Source: Candidatus Zipacnadia bacterium
Lineage (GTDB): Bacteria > Armatimonadota > Zipacnadia > Zipacnadales > UBA5352
Assembly: GCA_029820295.1 (NCBI GenBank)
Contig: JALGVA010000095.1
Location: 1 to 34,603 of the forward strand
DNA length: 34,603 bases
Reading direction: 5' to 3'
This document shows positions 31,865-34,603 of the stretch, in pieces. The position numbers and the translations under genes are program-made. Position 1 is the stretch's first letter. Each line of letters starts with the position of its first letter. The notes beneath the pieces are model-generated. The model was not told the DNA's origin. It did not search any database and worked only from the letters and a program-made list of their open reading frames with translations.

Positions 31865-33394
31865 ATGCACGCCCGACTCCGAGCGCTCATCCCCGTAGCG
31901 GCGGCGCTGATCGTGTTCACCCCCGCCTGCGCCACGCTGACCGTGGCGCCACCCACCCCCGAGGAGCTGGCGCAGTTGGTCGGCATCGAGTGGTACCGCG
32001 TTCAGGTGATGGGCCGGCCCAACGGCTACGCCTGCATCGAGACCGAGGTGCTGGACACCCCCGACGGGCCGCGACTGCGCGTCACCGAGGACGTGAAGAT
32101 CCTCATCGCCCTCGCGGGCCGGCGGCTGGAGGCATCGAAGCATCAGGTCAGCGTGTTCGGCGAGGACCTGCGCCCGGTCACCATCGAGCTGGACAAGAAC
32201 GAGATGGGCCGGGCCTCGCACCTGTCCGCGCACCTGGAGGGCGACACGCTCACCGTCGAGAGCGGCTCGGCAGAGCCGGGCGCGCCGCCGCCCGCGGTCA
32301 AGACCATCGACGTGCCCCCGGACCTGTCCTCCGATCTGGCCATCGCCATCGGAGTCGTGCGCGGCGAGCTGGACGTGGGCGACGGCCTGGAGTACTCCGT
32401 GTACGACGCCGAGCTTGACCTCATCGATCGCCACGTGGTCACCGTGGACCGGCGCGAGCCGCTCGACGGCGTCGATGCCCTGGTGATCTCCGCACGCAGC
32501 GAGAGCCTGGACATCGATGTGCTCAGTTGGGTCGATGACGCCGGGGTGATGCTGCGCCAGAGCGTGCCGGGGCTCATGGACCTCACCCTCGACCGCGTAA
32601 GCGAGGAGGAGGCGCTGGCGAGCCTCGTGCCCTTCGAGCTGGACAACAGGGTCGCGGTCGAGCACCATCTGCCCATCGTGCGCAGCCTCGCCGACGTGAT
32701 GCTGCGCGTGCGTCGCGCCGCCGGACCAGCGGACGAGCTGATCCCGGTCAGCGACCGGCAGAGCGTGGTGCCCGAGGGCGAGGACGCGCTGGTGACCATC
32801 CACCGCGAGCGGCCGCCCGACGCCGGCCTGCCGCTGCCCATCACCGGCGAGTCGCTGGCCGAGTACCTGCAGCCCACCCGGGCGGCGCAGTCCGACGACC
32901 CGCGCATCGTGGACACCGCGCGCGAGATCATCGGCGATGAGACCGACGCCTGGGGCGCGGCGCAACTGCTGTGTGCCTGGGTGCACCGCTCCATGCACAA
33001 GGTCTCCAGCGAGCCGCGCCCGATCACCGCGCTCGAGATCCTCGACGCCATGCGCGGCGACTGCACCGAGCACGCCATCCTGCTGGCCACGCTGGCGCGC
33101 GCCGTCGGCCTGCCCACGAAGCTGGTCACCGGCCTGGCCTACGTCGGCGGCGGCTTCGGCTATCACGCCTGGACGCAGGTCTACGTCGGCCGCTGGGTGG
33201 AGATGGACCCGGCGTGGGGCGAGATGACCGCCGACGCCGGGCACCTGATGATCTACGCCAGCGCGCTGGATGACGCGTCCTACGCCCGCGCCGCGCTCGC
33301 CACCGGCCGCACCATCGGCGCCATCGAGATCGATCTGCTCGGCTACACCGCTGCCGACGGCCGCAAGGTCCGCTTCGGGGAGGAAGCGCCATGA
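31865..33394 (+). CDS. Exported transglutaminase-like protein
   Basis: 509 residues with an N-terminal signal (hydrophobic residues 8-21; the TPAC at 17-20 is not a good lipobox). The first ~370 residues are an unrecognised beta-rich region. The C-terminal transglutaminase-like domain has the Cys-His-Asp triad in its usual order: C400 in RGDCTEHAILLATLARAVG, H434 in YHAWTQVYVG and D448 in VEMDPAWG. Such domains are proteases or crosslinkers of the envelope. Neighbours: the HD-GYP gene 4 bp before, and an ATGA overlap with the next gene. Confidence 0.88.
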   Translation: MHARLRALIPVAAALIVFTPACATLTVAPPTPEELAQLVGIEWYRVQVMGRPNGYACIETEVLDTPDGPRLRVTEDVKILIALAGRRLEASKHQVSVFGEDLRPVTIELDKNEMGRASHLSAHLEGDTLTVESGSAEPGAPPPAVKTIDVPPDLSSDLAIAIGVVRGELDVGDGLEYSVYDAELDLIDRHVVTVDRREPLDGVDALVISARSESLDIDVLSWVDDAGVMLRQSVPGLMDLTLDRVSEEEALASLVPFELDNRVAVEHHLPIVRSLADVMLRVRRAAGPADELIPVSDRQSVVPEGEDALVTIHRERPPDAGLPLPITGESLAEYLQPTRAAQSDDPRIVDTAREIIGDETDAWGAAQLLCAWVHRSMHKVSSEPRPITALEILDAMRGDCTEHAILLATLARAVGLPTKLVTGLAYVGGGFGYHAWTQVYVGRWVEMDPAWGEMTADAGHLMIYASALDDASYARAALATGRTIGAIEIDLLGYTAADGRKVRFGEEAP

Positions 33395-34603
33395 GACACG
33401 TGACGGCCGCGCTGCTGCTGATCGCCGGCGCCGCTGCGGGCTTCTGCCAGGACCCGCCCCCCGAGCCCCCCGCGCCGCCCCTTACGCCCCGGGTCGGGGA
33501 GAGCGAGGCGCAGGGGGAGGGCCAGGTGGTGATGATGACGGCGCGCTGGCCCGGCCGCGACGACATGTCCAACACCGCCTTCCGCGTCTTCAGCGACCAG
33601 GCGCTCACCGAGCTGGTGGACGTCTTCCCCGCCGGCGGCGCCGGGGGCTCGGCCATCATGGCCCTGCGCCCGGGCGAGTACTACGTGATGGCCGTGGTTG
33701 ACGCCAACGGCAACGGGCAGGCCGATCCGGGCGACGGCTTCGGCTTCTACGGCGTCACCGACCTGTCCCCCGAGTCCCGTCCGCAGCCGCTCGTCGTGCG
33801 CGATGATGCCATCAACGCCGGCAGGATTACCATCCTCATGACCATCGGCGAGGACGGTCGGCTCGTCCCCATCGCTGAGGCCATCGCCGCCGCGGATGGC
33901 TACGTGGCCGGCTCGGTCGTCGGCGCCGCGGCGCCCCTCTTCATCCTGCTCGTGCCGGTCGACGAGGCAGGCCACCCGGTCGCGGTGCTGGCGGACGAGG
34001 AGGGCGCGTGGCGCGCAACCGCCTCGCCCGGGCAGTACCGCCTGTGCGCGCTGTCCGACGCCAACGCCGACGGCATCCTCGGCGCGGGCGATCCCATCGC
34101 GCTCATCGGCTTCGGCGAGGACGAGCCCCTGACCGTAAAGCCGGGTGAGGAGCTGGCCGTCACCCCGCCGGCCCTCTCCCCTGCCGCCGAGCCGCCGGCG
34201 GGCATCCCGCCCGTCTGCGCCGGGCGCGTCACCGGCATCACGCCGCCCGAGGGCGCGATCATCCAGGTCGCGTTCTGCACCGATGCCGCGCTGCGCCGGC
34301 AGGCCTTCGCGGTCGCCGCCGATGCCTCAGGCCGCTTCGTGGCCGCGGCGGCGCCGGGAGCGTACTACCTGCGCGCGACCGTGGACCAGGCGGGCGACGG
34401 CACCCTCGGGGCCGGTGACATGCTCGGCTTCTACGGCGTCGCCGACCTGATGGGCGGCGACACGCCCCAGCCGCTGGCCATGGTCGCCGGCGCGCTGCGC
34501 ACCGACGTGACCATCGCCATCACCGCGCGCATCGGCGAGGACGGCCGCCTCACCACCTACACCGCACCCGACCCGGATACCACCGCACCAGGAGACGCAG
34601 CAG
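33391..34603 (+). CDS. Exported repeat protein, 3' end outside the window
   Basis: Reads from ATG 33391 (overlapping the previous stop as ATGA) to the end of the window, at least 404 codons. A signal peptide (hydrophobic residues 5-17) is followed by a Pro-rich linker. Three modules follow, marked by YYVMAVVDANGNGQADPGDG (about D104), YRLCALSDANADGILGAGD (about D223) and YYLRATVDQAGDGTLGAGD (about D332), spaced 119 and 109 residues. Each ends near FGFYGV or its equivalent. The D-x-N-x-D/N-G pattern resembles calcium loops, and the whole recalls DUF2141-type or carboxypeptidase-regulatory beta-sandwich modules. It is likely to be a secreted or surface protein. Confidence 0.75.
   Translation, partial: MRHVTAALLLIAGAAAGFCQDPPPEPPAPPLTPRVGESEAQGEGQVVMMTARWPGRDDMSNTAFRVFSDQALTELVDVFPAGGAGGSAIMALRPGEYYVMAVVDANGNGQADPGDGFGFYGVTDLSPESRPQPLVVRDDAINAGRITILMTIGEDGRLVPIAEAIAAADGYVAGSVVGAAAPLFILLVPVDEAGHPVAVLADEEGAWRATASPGQYRLCALSDANADGILGAGDPIALIGFGEDEPLTVKPGEELAVTPPALSPAAEPPAGIPPVCAGRVTGITPPEGAIIQVAFCTDAALRRQAFAVAADASGRFVAAAAPGAYYLRATVDQAGDGTLGAGDMLGFYGVADLMGGDTPQPLAMVAGALRTDVTIAITARIGEDGRLTTYTAPDPDTTAPGDAA

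Overview
The window is a stretch of a very GC-rich bacterial chromosome (well over 60% G+C by eye). It is densely packed with short intergenic gaps, and there are no rRNA or tRNA genes, no CRISPR array and no intact mobile element. The gene set (a T-box riboswitch on leuA, an RqcH/NFACT protein, a RicT/PSP1 protein close to metG, an FmdB zinc ribbon, a UPF0280 protein, HEAT-repeat and HD-GYP proteins) suggests a Terrabacteria-type lineage such as Armatimonadota or Chloroflexota. That placement is an inference from gene content, not a measured phylogeny.

Layout. 1-110 is the end of ychF. A convergent lipoprotein gene (197-802, minus) follows, driven by a near-consensus promoter covered by two matching 17-bp palindromes. 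An MFS transporter broken by one frameshift lies at 992-2199. Two minus-strand genes follow: a secretin-like protein without a signal peptide and an exported protein (2239-4550). A leucine biosynthesis unit occupies 4792-6913: promoter, T-box leader with a CUG specifier, terminator, a 41-residue small ORF translationally coupled to leuA, then leuA. Downstream are an M48 metallopeptidase, a metallophosphoesterase and a small BON-like protein (7033-9942).

9920-15504 is a minus-strand block: rqcH, a PaaI-type thioesterase, a DinG-type helicase with a worn N-terminal exonuclease-like region, and a short SSB paralogue with its own promoter. From 15787 everything is on the plus strand: a UPF0280 protein, a deleted remnant of a ZIP metal transporter, a membrane protein with Ala/Glu repeats, a HEAT-repeat protein, rpsF (with a long acidic tail) and ssb without rpsR, a ROK-family sugar kinase, and a winged-helix/MNT nucleotidyltransferase plus HEPN pair resembling a toxin-antitoxin module. 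The last 11.5 kb (mfd, ricT, fmdB, metG, an HD-GYP regulator, a transglutaminase-like protein and a repeat protein running off the end) is tightly spaced, with two ATGA overlaps, and is probably one operon.

Most of the window is housekeeping: leucine synthesis, translation and ribosome rescue, DNA repair and single-stranded DNA handling. The points most worth a second look are the regulatory arrangements (palindrome pair over the lipoprotein promoter, T-box plus coupled small ORF, palindrome over the MNT start codon), the HEPN gene interrupted by TGA, and the secreted or envelope genes at the end of the metG operon.
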